A stretch of 64,000 nucleotides of DNA from Caballeronia glathei (GCF_000698595.1 NZ_JFHC01000003.1:62001-126000); one strand, 5' to 3'. Shown: positions 17,794 to 27,664, counted from the stretch's first letter. Notes: generated by a model not told the origin, from the sequence alone. Numbers and translations: made by a program.

Positions 17794-18210
17794 ATGAAAG
17801 TGCAAAGCGACGTACCGGCCTCCGGCGCATCCACCCCGACAGCCACATCTCCGGCAAGCGGCGGCGCGGCGCGCGGTACCGGCGACGACACCAGGGCCGC
17901 CGCGGGCAACGCAGCCTCGACCGCTACGGCTTCCGCGTCCGCTTCCGCACAACGGGACGCACCGTCCGGCCCGGTCCAGCAACTCAAGGCGATGATCGAG
18001 CGGCTTCAGAAGCAACTGGCGGCGTTGCGCCTCGAGATAGCGAGGGCGTCGGCGTCAGCCGCGCACGATGGCGGCGTGAGCCCTGTGGTGACCTCGCTGC
18101 AAGGCGAGGTGACGGTGATCGAGGCGGCGCTGCAAGGGGCGACCGCAGCGCTCGCCGAGCTGCTGCTCAAATCCGGCACGAGCACCGGGCTGATCGATCT
18201 GCATGTCTAG
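17794..18210 (+). CDS. FlxA-like coiled-coil protein
   Basis: 138 residues from the ATG at 17794, without a clear ribosome site; a TTG at 17776 is possible. The first half is Ala/Ser/Thr-rich and disordered. The second half forms two amphipathic helices: VQQLKAMIERLQKQLAALRL, and VTSLQGEVTVIEAALQGATA followed by ALAELLL. This arrangement resembles FlxA-like proteins, a flagellar-associated or unknown family. The assignment rests on pattern only. Confidence 0.6.
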   Translation: MKVQSDVPASGASTPTATSPASGGAARGTGDDTRAAAGNAASTATASASASAQRDAPSGPVQQLKAMIERLQKQLAALRLEIARASASAAHDGGVSPVVTSLQGEVTVIEAALQGATAALAELLLKSGTSTGLIDLHV

Positions 18211-18656
18211 GCATGCGCGGGGCCCGGCTTTCAAGCTGTATCCGGGAAACGCATTGCCTTCGGCGGCCGTAAGCATTTACAGTCTAATGACAAATAGAAA
18301 ATGCCGCTGAAAGGCTCGGCGTTTATTTCTTATTGATACTTTTCAATCCAATTTTAATAACGCCAGCCAATGCCAATCGGGTTGCGGCGTCGCAAAATCG
18401 CCACACCCGGATTTGGTTTGTTTTTAATTCGCCGGCCAATGGCGGCGTGAAAAACCCTGAATATTCAAGCGCGAGCGCAATTTCAAAGTTCATTGCGCAC
18501 TGAGGAAAACATTATTGCGCCAAACGTCGTGTCATCCGGGAAGTCCCGACTCGTAGACTGTCCTTCGCATTTGCGTGATCCGTTTCGCGCGTTTTACCGT
18601 TATCGGTGAACTCGATGATTCAGGTTGTTGTTTTTCCTTACAGTCGGAGAACTAGT
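18211..18656. promoter_or_regulatory. AT-rich porin upstream region
   Basis: About 445 bases with noticeably lower GC than the surroundings, especially 18270-18380. It ends in GGAGA a few bases before the porin ATG. Porin leaders of this kind usually carry OmpR or small-RNA control, but no specific site could be read. Confidence 0.45.
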
Positions 18657-19811
18657 ATGAAAAGGACGTTTTTGGCCGCCTCGATGCTCGGCGCGGTTGC
18701 CGTGACCGCACACGCGCAGAGCAGCGTGACGCTGTACGGTACTCTCGATGCCGGCCTCGTCTACTCGAATAATCAGCTCGGGCATAGTAACTTTCAGCAG
18801 GCAAGCGGCTCGGTATCGAATACGTATTTCGGCCTCAAGGGTAATGAAGACCTCGGTGGCGGCCTGCATGCGATTTTTACGTTGGAAAGCGGTTTTAATC
18901 TGAATAACGGCCAGTTCACCGAAAGCAATTCGATTTTCAATCGTCAAGCTTTTGTCGGATTGAAAAGCGACCAATATGGTCAGCTGACCCTCGGCCGTCA
19001 ATATGATTCGATGGTCGATAGTCTCGCGCCGATTTCGGCTGCGGGCTATGGCTATGGCAATAACCTCGCCGCGCACCCGTTCGACAACGACAATCTCGAC
19101 AACACCTTCTCGGTCAAGAACTCCGTGAAGTACACGAGCGCGAATTACGCCGGCTTCCAGTTCAACGGCTTGTACGGCTTCAGCAATGCGGCTGGCCAGT
19201 TCTCGGACAACCGCGCGTGGAGCGTGGGCGGATCGTATTCCAACGGCCCGTTGAATGTGGCTGCCGCCTACCTCCAGCTGAACAACTCGGGCAGCAACAG
19301 CAACCTGAACGGCGCGGTGGCATTCGGCAACGGCGACGCGAATATCGCCTCGACGCTGCAGCGCACGTACGGTGTGGGCGCGAACTATGCGTACGGCCCC
19401 GCGACGGTCGGCCTGCTCTACACGCATACGCAGCTCGATGGCCTGCAGAGCATCAACGTAGGCGGCACAGTGCTCGCGGGTCTGGGCGGCACCAACCTGC
19501 ACATGGACAACTATGAAATCAACGGCCGATATGCGCTGACGCCGGCGCTGAGCCTCGCCGCCGCGTACACGTTCACCGACGGCAAGGTGTCGGGCAGCAA
19601 CGGCACGGGCGACCCGAAGTGGCACACCGCGACGCTGCAGGCCGACTACGCGCTGAGCAAGCGCACGGACGTGTACGTCGAAGGCGCGTATCAGCACGCG
19701 TCGGGCGAACTCGGCTCGTTCGGTGCGAATGTCGCGGCGATCAACTCGCTGTCGCCGTCGTCGACGGGCAATCAGGTGGCCGCGGCCATCGGCGTGCGTC
19801 ACCGCTTCTGA
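18657..19811 (+). CDS. Outer-membrane porin, Burkholderia Gram-negative porin family
   Basis: 384 residues from the ATG at 18657 behind GGAGA. A signal peptide ends at AHAQ, and the mature start QSSVTLYGTLDAGLVYSNNQ is the hallmark of beta-proteobacterial trimeric porins. Alternating hydrophobic residues typical of 16 strands run through the protein. The PEFR-like loop 3 motif region (FVGLKSDQYGQLTLGRQYD) is present, and the chain ends in phenylalanine (GVRHRF), the BAM recognition signal. It allows diffusion of small solutes. A strong terminator follows. Confidence 0.95.
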   Translation: MKRTFLAASMLGAVAVTAHAQSSVTLYGTLDAGLVYSNNQLGHSNFQQASGSVSNTYFGLKGNEDLGGGLHAIFTLESGFNLNNGQFTESNSIFNRQAFVGLKSDQYGQLTLGRQYDSMVDSLAPISAAGYGYGNNLAAHPFDNDNLDNTFSVKNSVKYTSANYAGFQFNGLYGFSNAAGQFSDNRAWSVGGSYSNGPLNVAAAYLQLNNSGSNSNLNGAVAFGNGDANIASTLQRTYGVGANYAYGPATVGLLYTHTQLDGLQSINVGGTVLAGLGGTNLHMDNYEINGRYALTPALSLAAAYTFTDGKVSGSNGTGDPKWHTATLQADYALSKRTDVYVEGAYQHASGELGSFGANVAAINSLSPSSTGNQVAAAIGVRHRF

Positions 19812-19832
19812 GCGTAGAACGCCGTCACGACG

Positions 19833-19866
19833 AAACGCGCCGCCCTCGGGCGGCGCGTTTGTTTTT
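19833..19866 (+). terminator. Rho-independent terminator of porin gene
   Basis: A perfect stem of 12-13 bp (19833-19845 with 19848-19860) is followed by TTTGTTTTT. It begins 22 bases after the porin stop and also lies just beyond the convergent penicillin acylase gene end. Confidence 0.9.
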
Positions 19867-19911
19867 GCGAGGGCAGGAGCGTGCCGGGCGCGGCGGCAGC
19901 ATCCGCCACGC

Positions 19912-22371
19912 TCAGTGCCGCGTCACCAGTTCGAGCCGATGCTCGGCGGCGCCGGGCAAAAACGGCGTGGCGTCGCCGCGCGCCCAGGCCTCGTGCCCCG
20001 CAAGAAAATACGGCGACAGCGGATGCCCCGACTGTCCGCCGGGCATCTCGAAGAGGCCCTCCGCCTCGCGCCCCGGCGAGACCGCCATCCGCTCGGACGC
20101 GCCGAACGCGGGAGCCTGCACGCGCGGCATGTTGATGTCGCCGGGCAGCGGCTCGCGCGGCGCGCCAAGCCACCCGCGCAGCCACGGCAGCCACGGCGGC
20201 ACGATCCTCGCGAACGGATGCTCGATCGCGGCGCGGTTGCGCTCGCCCCAGCGCGCGTCCGCGAGCTTCGTTCCTTTCGGCAACTGGCCGATCGCGTGGT
20301 CGATGCGATCGAGCATGAACGCGCGCCAGTCCGCGAAACGCTCCGGCACCCATGCGTGCTGGCCCGCGAGCGTTTCCATCACGGCGCCGTAACGCGAACT
20401 CGCGGCACGAAACCCGAGCTTCGGACCGGCCGCCGCGAGGTCCGCGTCGAGCGGGCCGAACCACGCGTCGTAGAGCGAGAAGTAGAAGGCGCGCAAAAGG
20501 CGGTAGCCGGCCGAATCGGCGTCGGCGCGGCCGTTCCATGCGGCGACGATCCGCCTGAATTCGGCGCGTTGCGGATGGTCCTTCAATGCGTCGGCGTCGA
20601 GCGCGGCGAGGGCGACGCCGCGCCAGCTTTCGATCCACGGCGCGCGGTCGTCGGTCTGGATCGCGAGCATGTCGCGTTCGCTCGCGCGCGGGATCGCGAG
20701 CAGATCGTCGCGGACCTGCGATGCGCGCGCGCCGAGGTCCGCGCCGGCATCGCCTGCAATGGCGGCCTCGGCGGGCGGCAGCGTGCGGTTGTTCGCGCTC
20801 CACAGGCGCCCGAGCGGCGGGTCGATGCGCGACGGATACGCGGACGGCGGCAGATAGCCGCTCCAGCCGTGATAAGTGGCCGAATCGAAAGGCAAATCCC
20901 CGGGCGCGCCGGCAGCCGCGCCGTTGTCGCGCCGCGGAAGCGGCCCGGCGAGCGTCCAGCCGATGGTGCCGTGCGCATCGGCCACCGTGAAGTTCTGCGT
21001 GGGAATGCCGCTCGTCTGCGCGACGCGGAGCGCGTCGGCGACACTCGCGCTGTCCTCGAGCTTGCGCAGGTTCAGGTTCACGGCCTCGCGATCGTGCGCG
21101 ACCCAGCGCAGCGCATACGCATTCGCGCCCGAGACGATCTCCGGGCCCCAGCGGGTGTCGTAGACCGGCAGGTCGAGCGGCTCGCCGCCCTTCACCTCGA
21201 TGCGTTCGTGACGAACGATGGCGCGTTCCCAGCCGCCGCCGCTGACGCCGCCGCTGATGCGATAGCGTGCCGGATCGGCGGGATCGGTGTGCAGGCGGAC
21301 GAGGTCGATGAAACGGCCGTAGCTGTTGGTGAAGCCCCATGCGATCCGGCCGTTGCTGCCGGCGATCACGAGCGGCGCGCCCGGCAGGCTGACGCCCGTG
21401 ACGCGGCGCTCGCTCGCGTCCGGCGCGGGCCACGCGAGCGACACGCGGTACCAGATGTTCGGCAGCGACAGCCCGAGATGCATGTCGTTCGCGAGGATCG
21501 CGCCGCCATGCGCGCTGTGCGCGCCGTCGACGGCCCAGGCGTTGCTGCCGATCATCGAATTGCCCGCGTACGCGCCGGAGTCGGAGACGGCGGCGCCTGC
21601 GGGCGTTTTCGCAGCGAGCCAGCCGGGACGCGTCGCGGGCAGCGTGGCGGGAGCGACAGGCGCGGGCGACGCGGTGTCGAACGGCGCGTCCCAGTGACTC
21701 GTGACCGGCAGCAGGAACGAGAGCAGGTCGGCGCTCACGCGCTCGTGCAATGCGGCGCGCGACAGGATGCGCTGCACCTCGAACGACTGCAGGTCGAAGT
21801 ACATCGCATAGACGACGAGCAGCGTGTCTTCCGGCCGCCACGCCACGGGCTGCGTGCGCAGCACCCAGTATTCGAACGGACGCGAGGCGAGCGATGCGAG
21901 GCCGTCGTTCACGCCCGCCGTGTAGCGCTCGATCAGGCGCCGGTCATCGGGCGGCAGTGCGTCGAATTGCTGCCGGGCGCGTTCGCGAAACCGGTGCGGG
22001 CGGTCGCGCCGGTCGAGCTCGACCGCCGCCGGACCAATCAGCGCCGCCATCTCGCCCGCCGCGACGCGGCGCAGCAGGTCCATCTGGAAGAAGCGATCCT
22101 GCGCGTGCACGAAGCCCGTGCCGTAGGCGACGTCGTCGCGGGCGCGGCCGTAGAGCGTCGGCACGCCGAGCGCGTCGCGTTCGATCGTCACGGGTGCGGA
22201 GAGGCCCGGCGCCTCGCGCGTGCCGTCGAGCTGCGGCAGGCTCGCGCGCAGCGTGATCCATGCGGCAATCCCCGCGATCGCGAGGACCGCGACGAGCGCG
22301 CAAAACAGCATCGCCAGCCAGGCGAAGCACCGCTTTCTTAAGGAGAGGCTCGGACGATTCATCCCGGTCAT
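19912..22371 (-). CDS. Penicillin acylase family protein (Ntn hydrolase)
   Basis: 819 residues from the ATG at 22371; Met4 (22362) is equally possible, and a longer frame to 22461 looks non-coding. An N-terminal membrane anchor or signal (LAMLFCALVAVLAIAGIAAW) precedes the alpha-chain motif DVAYGTGFVHAQDRFFQMDL. The precursor cleavage site and nucleophilic serine are in MIGSNAWAVDG, followed by ANDMHLGLSLPNIWY. Such enzymes self-cleave to an alpha/beta heterodimer in the periplasm and hydrolyse amides, often acyl-homoserine lactones or beta-lactams. The true substrate is unknown. Confidence 0.92.
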   Translation of the reverse strand: MTGMNRPSLSLRKRCFAWLAMLFCALVAVLAIAGIAAWITLRASLPQLDGTREAPGLSAPVTIERDALGVPTLYGRARDDVAYGTGFVHAQDRFFQMDLLRRVAAGEMAALIGPAAVELDRRDRPHRFRERARQQFDALPPDDRRLIERYTAGVNDGLASLASRPFEYWVLRTQPVAWRPEDTLLVVYAMYFDLQSFEVQRILSRAALHERVSADLLSFLLPVTSHWDAPFDTASPAPVAPATLPATRPGWLAAKTPAGAAVSDSGAYAGNSMIGSNAWAVDGAHSAHGGAILANDMHLGLSLPNIWYRVSLAWPAPDASERRVTGVSLPGAPLVIAGSNGRIAWGFTNSYGRFIDLVRLHTDPADPARYRISGGVSGGGWERAIVRHERIEVKGGEPLDLPVYDTRWGPEIVSGANAYALRWVAHDREAVNLNLRKLEDSASVADALRVAQTSGIPTQNFTVADAHGTIGWTLAGPLPRRDNGAAAGAPGDLPFDSATYHGWSGYLPPSAYPSRIDPPLGRLWSANNRTLPPAEAAIAGDAGADLGARASQVRDDLLAIPRASERDMLAIQTDDRAPWIESWRGVALAALDADALKDHPQRAEFRRIVAAWNGRADADSAGYRLLRAFYFSLYDAWFGPLDADLAAAGPKLGFRAASSRYGAVMETLAGQHAWVPERFADWRAFMLDRIDHAIGQLPKGTKLADARWGERNRAAIEHPFARIVPPWLPWLRGWLGAPREPLPGDINMPRVQAPAFGASERMAVSPGREAEGLFEMPGGQSGHPLSPYFLAGHEAWARGDATPFLPGAAEHRLELVTRH

Positions 22372-22508
22372 GGACGTGATGCCCGCCGTCCCGACGCGCC
22401 AGTCGGGTGCGGCCGGGCGGCGTGTGAAGATAGCACGAGGCCGGGCTCGCCGGCTTCGCATCCGTTGCCGTTCATGTCCACGCCGCCCGCCAGCCCATGC
22501 TCAGTGGC

Positions 22509-23864
22509 TCAGTGCACGACGCGGCGCGCGGCCTCGGCATAGCCGATGCGACGCTCGGGCGGCACCGGATGGCGCCCGGCCACGCGCTCGAGCACGAGCC
22601 GCACGTCGTCGTCGAGACCGGCTCTCATCGCGGAATCGACGAAGAGCTGCTCCAGCACGTCGCGCTGCGCGTGGCTGCCGCCCAGGTGCTGCAGGAGGCC
22701 GAGCGCCGGGCGCATCGCGGCGACGGCGGCGGCGTGGTCGCCGCGGCGGTGCGCAAGCACGGCTTCGCAGGCGGGTGCCGCCGCATCGCGCAGGATCTGT
22801 CCATGGCCATTGCGGGTGTTGCGGGCGGCATCGCGCACCGCGTCGAGCAGGCGCTGCGCCGCGTCCCAGCGGCCGGCGCCGGTGAGTGCCATCATCCAGT
22901 GCGGCAGCGTGAACGTGGCAAGGCAGTCGCCGATACGCGCCTCCGCCTTGTCCGCGAGTTCCGTCCAGCGCCCGCCCGCCGGCACGCCGCGCAATTCGAG
23001 ACGAAACAGCATCGACGTGGCGTTGAGAACGTCGTTGTAGAGGTCCGGCATGGCCGTCACGAGCGGCGAGGAAAGATCGCGAAAGCGGCGGTCGTAGAGA
23101 TCGAGCACGGTGTCGAACTCGCGCCGCTCGAGGTGGAACAGCGCGCGATGCCACCACAGATGATGCTTCAGGTTGTTGGCTGCGTCCCAGTGCGGCTCGA
23201 GCCCTTCCAGAAACGCGATGCCTTCGCTGCGGCGGCCCTGCATCTCCATCACGTGGGTCACGGCATGCGTCGCCCAGAGGTCGCCGGGTTCGAGCGCGAG
23301 GGCGGCGCGTCCGGCGGCTTCGGCCGCCAGGTACTGGCCGCATTCCTCGTGCGCGAACGCGCGGCAGGCCAGGATCGCGAAGTAGCCCGGCACGTCCGCG
23401 CACCAGTGCGGCAGGATGTGTTCGGCGGCACTCAGCATGCGTTCCGGACGGCCGATCGCGAATGAGTTGCCGTGATGCAGGCGAAAGGCGAGCAGGTCGC
23501 GCGGATGCGATTCCAGAATCTGCTCCCACGTGCTGATCGCGTGCTCGAGATCGCCCTCGATCCAGTGCGCGAGCGCCTCGGCATGAGCCTGTTCGCGATG
23601 CGTCGCACGGGCGACATGGCGCCTCGCACTGGCGAGCGCCTCGCGCGCCTGCGGCACGAGCGCGCCGTTGAGCGCGGCCATCGCGAAGTAGCCCTTGAGC
23701 ACATGCGCCATGCCGAATTCCGGATTGGCGGCGAGCAGTGCGTTCACCCGCGCGGCGGTGTCGGCGCGAAAGCGCGTGTAGCCGTCGATGGCATGGTCGT
23801 AGGCATGGGCGGCTTCCCGGTGCGAGTCGACGGTGATGACGAGGCCCTGAGCATCGTGCTGCAT
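22509..23864 (-). CDS. Tetratricopeptide-repeat protein, TTC38-like
   Basis: 451 residues from the ATG at 23864, which has AAGGAA 9 bases upstream. The helical repeats are typical of the TTC38 family: FGMAHVLKGYFAMAALNG, HREQAHAEALAHWIEGDLEH and DLYNDVLNATSMLFRLELRG. The opening part gives day-by-day superhelical TPR units throughout, with no signal peptide and no catalytic motif. The role is unknown; TPR proteins mediate protein contacts. It lies on the same strand as, and upstream of, the acylase gene. Confidence 0.85.
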   Translation of the reverse strand: MQHDAQGLVITVDSHREAAHAYDHAIDGYTRFRADTAARVNALLAANPEFGMAHVLKGYFAMAALNGALVPQAREALASARRHVARATHREQAHAEALAHWIEGDLEHAISTWEQILESHPRDLLAFRLHHGNSFAIGRPERMLSAAEHILPHWCADVPGYFAILACRAFAHEECGQYLAAEAAGRAALALEPGDLWATHAVTHVMEMQGRRSEGIAFLEGLEPHWDAANNLKHHLWWHRALFHLERREFDTVLDLYDRRFRDLSSPLVTAMPDLYNDVLNATSMLFRLELRGVPAGGRWTELADKAEARIGDCLATFTLPHWMMALTGAGRWDAAQRLLDAVRDAARNTRNGHGQILRDAAAPACEAVLAHRRGDHAAAVAAMRPALGLLQHLGGSHAQRDVLEQLFVDSAMRAGLDDDVRLVLERVAGRHPVPPERRIGYAEAARRVVH

Positions 23865-24133
23865 GTCTGGTTCCTTTTGCTCGAAGAGACGGACGGTGAA
23901 CGAAAGCCTGCACGGATTACAGCCGCGTCCCGTATCTGGCTTGGCGGGCGTAGCAGGCATGGCGATCAAAACAACGCTTCGGCCCGTCGATCTATTCCCG
24001 CGCGAGATACGCGTCCTTTACTGCGCGCCCCGTTAAATTTGCGCGGGCTTTAGATGGCTTTCGATATTCTCTCTGCCACCCCTGTTGCACGCGTTACGCA
24101 GCTTGATGCTGCGTCGTTTTTCGGAGATTCATC

Positions 24134-24514
24134 GTGTTTGAAGCGTTTGAGATTGGCAAGGACTACACCCGCGAACAGATTCATGTCGTCTGCGGCGGCA
24201 ACAAGCAGGCGTTTCTGCCCACGAAAAACGGCAGGGTCGTCGCCGCCTGCCTGCGGCCCGATCTGAACCCGCTCGCGCCCGAGGTGATTCTCTGCAACAG
24301 CGGCGCCGCAGCGCGCGCCGCCGGCCGCACGCTTGCGAAGCAGGCCGAGGCGATTCCCGTCTTCATCAAGCGCGAGACGGACCGCTTCCGGTATGTCGGA
24401 AGCTTTGCCGCGGCGGAATCCATGACGGCGCCCGCCGACTGCGCGCCGTATGCGCGCCACACGAGCTTCACGACCGGGCAGATTTCGCGCGTCATCAAGC
24501 TGAGGCGCTGCTAG
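24134..24514 (+). CDS. Small hypothetical protein with possible SRA-like fold
   Basis: 126 residues from a GTG at 24134 with CGGAG 8 bases upstream. The chain reads GGNKQAFLPTKNGRVVAACL, then PLAPEVILCNSGAAARAAG and AIPVFIKRETDRFRYVGSFA. The pattern of a bulky nucleic-acid-binding-like beta fold with a final YVGxF strand recalls SRA/YDG-like or restriction-associated small domains. That similarity is only by eye and uncertain. It has no signal peptide. It is convergent with a LysR gene. Confidence 0.65.
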   Translation: MFEAFEIGKDYTREQIHVVCGGNKQAFLPTKNGRVVAACLRPDLNPLAPEVILCNSGAAARAAGRTLAKQAEAIPVFIKRETDRFRYVGSFAAAESMTAPADCAPYARHTSFTTGQISRVIKLRRC

Positions 24515-24524
24515 ATGTCCGGGG

Positions 24525-24631
24525 CTCCGGTGGATGCCGGATGAGCCGTTGGTGACCCTGCGTTTCGACTCGCGCGCAAGCGCGACGGGAAAGCAGGATC
24601 GCCTTGACGGTTCATCCGATGTTCACCGGAG
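24525..24631. repeat. Imperfect 23-bp inverted repeat between convergent genes
   Basis: Arms 24525-24547 and 24609-24631 match at 19 of 23 positions in inverted orientation around about 60 bases. It may be a bidirectional terminator or a REP-like element. Confidence 0.45.
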
Positions 24632-24642
24632 CCCGCCCGCTG

Positions 24643-25512
24643 TCAGGGCGCGCGGCTGTCGGGATCGACCGCGAAGAGCGCCTCCAGAAGATTCGATGCG
24701 GGCCGGTCGGCAAGGCGCGTGAGCGACTCGATCATTTCAACCTGGCAATCCTGCAACGCGAGCGTTCTGATCCGCCGCGATTCGTTGAACTCGGCGCGCG
24801 CGATCACGCCGACGCCCATCCCCTGCGCGACCGCTTCTTCAAGCGCTTCGCGTCCTTCGACATACATCACCGGTTCCACCTGCAACGACTGCCGCACGAG
24901 TTCGAGTTCGAGCAATTGCTGCGTGACGGACTGCGGTTCGCGAAAGATCATCGGCTGACGCACGAGCTGCGCATACGTGAGCTTGCGCTTCTTCGCGACC
25001 GGGCTGCCCGCCGGCACCATCGCGACGAGCGGGTCGCGCCGCAGCACGCGCGATGCGAGCCGGCTGTGGACCTGGGGCGCCGCGGTCACGGCGGCGTCGA
25101 CCGCGCTCGACAGCACGCGCTGCATGCACACCGCCGCATTGGCAATCGACAGCGTCACGACAATGCCCGGGTGACGCCTGCGAAACGCGCCGATCAGCTT
25201 GATGGCGAGGTCGGGCGCGTCCGCGACGAGCGACAGCGTGCCGGATTCGAGACCGCTCGCCGAATCGAGCAACTGCCGCGCTTCGCGCTCGCAACCGAGC
25301 ATCTGCCGTGTGACGTTAAGGAGCCGCCGGCCGAGTTCGGTCGGCTCGACGCCGCGTGCGCTGCGCTCGAAAAGCCGCACGCCGAATTCCTGTTCGAGCC
25401 GCCGCACGTGGTCGGAGACGGCGGGCTGCGTGAGCGACAGCGCCTGTGCCGCCTTCGAAAAGCCGCCCTGTTCCGCGACCGCATGAAACGCCCGCAATTG
25501 CGCGTACTGCAT
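24643..25512 (-). CDS. LysR-family regulator, probably of aminoethylphosphonate degradation
   Basis: 289 residues. The helix-turn-helix is at residues 3-60 (LRAFHAVAEQGGFSKAAQAL, LTQPAVSDHVRRLEQEFGVR). The effector domain follows. It is divergent from phnW with 114 bases between, the classic arrangement for a LysR activator of its neighbour. The effector would be 2-aminoethylphosphonate or phosphonoacetaldehyde; this is inferred from context. There is no phosphonate transporter in the window. Confidence 0.9.
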   Translation of the reverse strand: MQYAQLRAFHAVAEQGGFSKAAQALSLTQPAVSDHVRRLEQEFGVRLFERSARGVEPTELGRRLLNVTRQMLGCEREARQLLDSASGLESGTLSLVADAPDLAIKLIGAFRRRHPGIVVTLSIANAAVCMQRVLSSAVDAAVTAAPQVHSRLASRVLRRDPLVAMVPAGSPVAKKRKLTYAQLVRQPMIFREPQSVTQQLLELELVRQSLQVEPVMYVEGREALEEAVAQGMGVGVIARAEFNESRRIRTLALQDCQVEMIESLTRLADRPASNLLEALFAVDPDSRAP

Positions 25513-25626
25513 GTTCGCCTCGACGAATAAGTTTTGCTGATAGGCAGATCGCTTATATCGATTTTACCAATGCGACGCGCTTCTGTACTGTTCAGACATC
25601 GAAACGTCGCGAAGAGGGGTGCAGAC

Positions 25627-26829
25627 ATGGAAGACGCCGTTGTCCTGGCAGCGCGGTGCGCCGCTCCCGCAGCAGGGGAGCCGTATCTGCTGACGCCGGG
25701 GCCGCTCACCACGGCGCGGTCGACGAAAGAGGCCATGCTGCGCGACTGGGGATCGTGGGATGCCGAGTTCCGCGAGATGACCGCGCAGCTTCGGCGCGCA
25801 CTGCTCGACATTGCGGGCGACGTCGCGGGCGACTACGACTGCGTGCCGCTTCAGGGCAGCGGCAGCTACTGCGTCGAGGCGATGCTCGGCTCGCTGGTTC
25901 CCCGCGACGGCCACGCGCTCGTCCTCGCGAACGGCGCATACGGCAAGCGCATCGCGACGACGCTCCGCTATCTCGGCCGCAGGCACACGGTGCTCGACAA
26001 GGGCGATTACCTGCCCCCGCGCGGCAGCGAAGTCGAACGCATGCTTGCCGTCGATCACACGATCACGCACGTCGTCGTCGTGCATTGCGAAACGAGTTCC
26101 GGAATTCTCAACCCGATCGGCGAGATCGCCGCCGCGACGGCGAAGCACGGCCGCAAGCTGCTGATCGATTCGATGAGCGCTTTCGGCGCCGTGCCGCTCG
26201 ACGTGCGCGAGATCCGCTGCGAGGCGTTCGTGTCGTCGGCGAACAAGTGCATCGAGGGCGTGCCGGGCTTCGGCTTCGTGATCGCGCGCCGTGACGCGCT
26301 TCGCGACGCGAAGGGCCGCAGCCATTCGCTGAGCCTCGATCTGCACGATCAATGGGACGCGATGAACCGCACGGGCCAGTGGCGCTTCACGCCGCCGACG
26401 CACGCCGTCGCCGCGTTCATCGAGGCGCTGCGGCTCCATGCGCTCGAAGGCGGCCCGCGCGGGCGGCTCGCTCGCTATGCGCGCAATCGCGACGTGCTGG
26501 TGAGCGAGATGCAGGCGCTCGGCTTCGAGCCGCTGCTCGGCGAGCGCTGGAGGTCGCCTGTCATCGTCACGTTCTTCGCGCCGGCGCATCCGGCGTTTCG
26601 ATTCGAGCGCTTCTACGCGCTGATGAAAGAGCAGGGCTTCATCATCTATCCGGGCAAGCTGACCGTGGTGGACAGCTTTCGTATCGGCTGCATCGGGCAG
26701 GTGGATGCGAGCGTCATGCAGCGCGTGGCGAAGGCGTGCGCGCATGCGCTCGGTGCGATGGGCGTCGATTGCGCGGCGCCATCGGATGCGGCGCTCCGGG
26801 AGCGCGGCGCGCTCGCGGCGATGGCCTGA
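25627..26829 (+). CDS. phnW: 2-aminoethylphosphonate--pyruvate aminotransferase
   Basis: 400 residues from the ATG at 25627 (GAAGAGGGG upstream). PhnW transfers the amino group of 2-aminoethylphosphonate to pyruvate, giving phosphonoacetaldehyde and alanine. The family opening is clear (YLLTPGPLTTARSTKEAML, then DWGSWDAEF). The PLP-binding lysine is in SSANKCIEGVPGFGF, the aspartate in LLIDSMSAFGA contacts the cofactor, and the C-terminus has YPGKLTVVDSFRIGCIG. phnX follows 31 bases later, so the two steps are encoded together. Confidence 0.95.
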   Translation: MEDAVVLAARCAAPAAGEPYLLTPGPLTTARSTKEAMLRDWGSWDAEFREMTAQLRRALLDIAGDVAGDYDCVPLQGSGSYCVEAMLGSLVPRDGHALVLANGAYGKRIATTLRYLGRRHTVLDKGDYLPPRGSEVERMLAVDHTITHVVVVHCETSSGILNPIGEIAAATAKHGRKLLIDSMSAFGAVPLDVREIRCEAFVSSANKCIEGVPGFGFVIARRDALRDAKGRSHSLSLDLHDQWDAMNRTGQWRFTPPTHAVAAFIEALRLHALEGGPRGRLARYARNRDVLVSEMQALGFEPLLGERWRSPVIVTFFAPAHPAFRFERFYALMKEQGFIIYPGKLTVVDSFRIGCIGQVDASVMQRVAKACAHALGAMGVDCAAPSDAALRERGALAAMA

Positions 26830-26860
26830 ACCGACACCCCACACTTTGAGGACGATGCAC

Positions 26861-27664
26861 ATGAAACACGTGAAGGCAGTGATTTTCGACTGGGCGGGCA
26901 CGGTGGTCGATTACGGCTCGCTTGCGCCGATGGGCGCGTTCGTCGAGACGTTCGAGGAGTTCGGCGTGTCGATCACCATTGACGAGGCGCGCGGGCCGAT
27001 GGGCATTGCGAAGCGCCCGCACATCGCGGCGCTGATGGCGCTGCCGCGCGTCGGGGCGGCATGGACCGCGAAGTACGGACGTGCGCCGAACGAGGCGGAC
27101 ATCGACGCCGTGTACGACGTGTTCGTGCCGAAGAACATCAGGGTCGCGGCGAGCTACAGCCAGGTGATTCCGGGCGTATCGGACGTGGTGAGTGCGCTGC
27201 GTGCCGACGACATCCGCATCGGCACGACGACGGGCTATACGCGCGAGATCATCGACGAGATCGTGCCGGGCGCCGCGCGGCAGGGGTTCGCGCCGGACAG
27301 CATCGTCTGCACGGGCGACACGCCCGAGGGACGGCCGTCGCCGTACATGATCTACCGGAGCCTGCCGCAACTGGGCGTGTGGCGCGCGAAGGACGCGATC
27401 AAGGTGGACGATACCGAGGTCGGCATCGAGGAAGGCATCAACGGCGGGACGTGGGCCGTGGGAGTCGCGGTGAGCGGCAACGCGTTCGGCATGACCGAGG
27501 AGGACATGAAGGCGTTGCCGCCCGGCGAGTTCATGCGTCGCCGCGCGGCCGCCGCGAAACGGCTGACGGCCGCGGGTGCGCACTACGTGGTGGACAGCGT
27601 CGCGGATCTGCTGCCCGTCGTGTACGACATCGAGGGACGGCTCGCGCGAGGCGAGCGGCCGTGA
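26861..27664 (+). CDS. phnX: Phosphonoacetaldehyde hydrolase
   Basis: 267 residues. Two in-frame ATGs lie 6 bases apart; 26861 has the better distance from GAGG. The HAD-fold enzyme cleaves the C-P bond of phosphonoacetaldehyde to acetaldehyde and phosphate. The nucleophilic aspartate lies in VIFDWAGTVVDYGS and the Schiff-base lysine in GPMGIAKRPHI, both characteristic. GVSDVVSALRADDIRIGTTT and KVDDTEVGIEEG complete the HAD motifs. It follows phnW in one transcript; no downstream dehydrogenase is attached. Confidence 0.95.
   Translation: MKHVKAVIFDWAGTVVDYGSLAPMGAFVETFEEFGVSITIDEARGPMGIAKRPHIAALMALPRVGAAWTAKYGRAPNEADIDAVYDVFVPKNIRVAASYSQVIPGVSDVVSALRADDIRIGTTTGYTREIIDEIVPGAARQGFAPDSIVCTGDTPEGRPSPYMIYRSLPQLGVWRAKDAIKVDDTEVGIEEGINGGTWAVGVAVSGNAFGMTEEDMKALPPGEFMRRRAAAAKRLTAAGAHYVVDSVADLLPVVYDIEGRLARGERP

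Noticed and set aside
19799..22341. Very long open frames opposite and out of phase with the penicillin acylase gene
   Set aside because: They are Arg/Ala-rich mirror frames produced by high third-position GC; the acylase frame has the recognisable motifs and a membrane segment.
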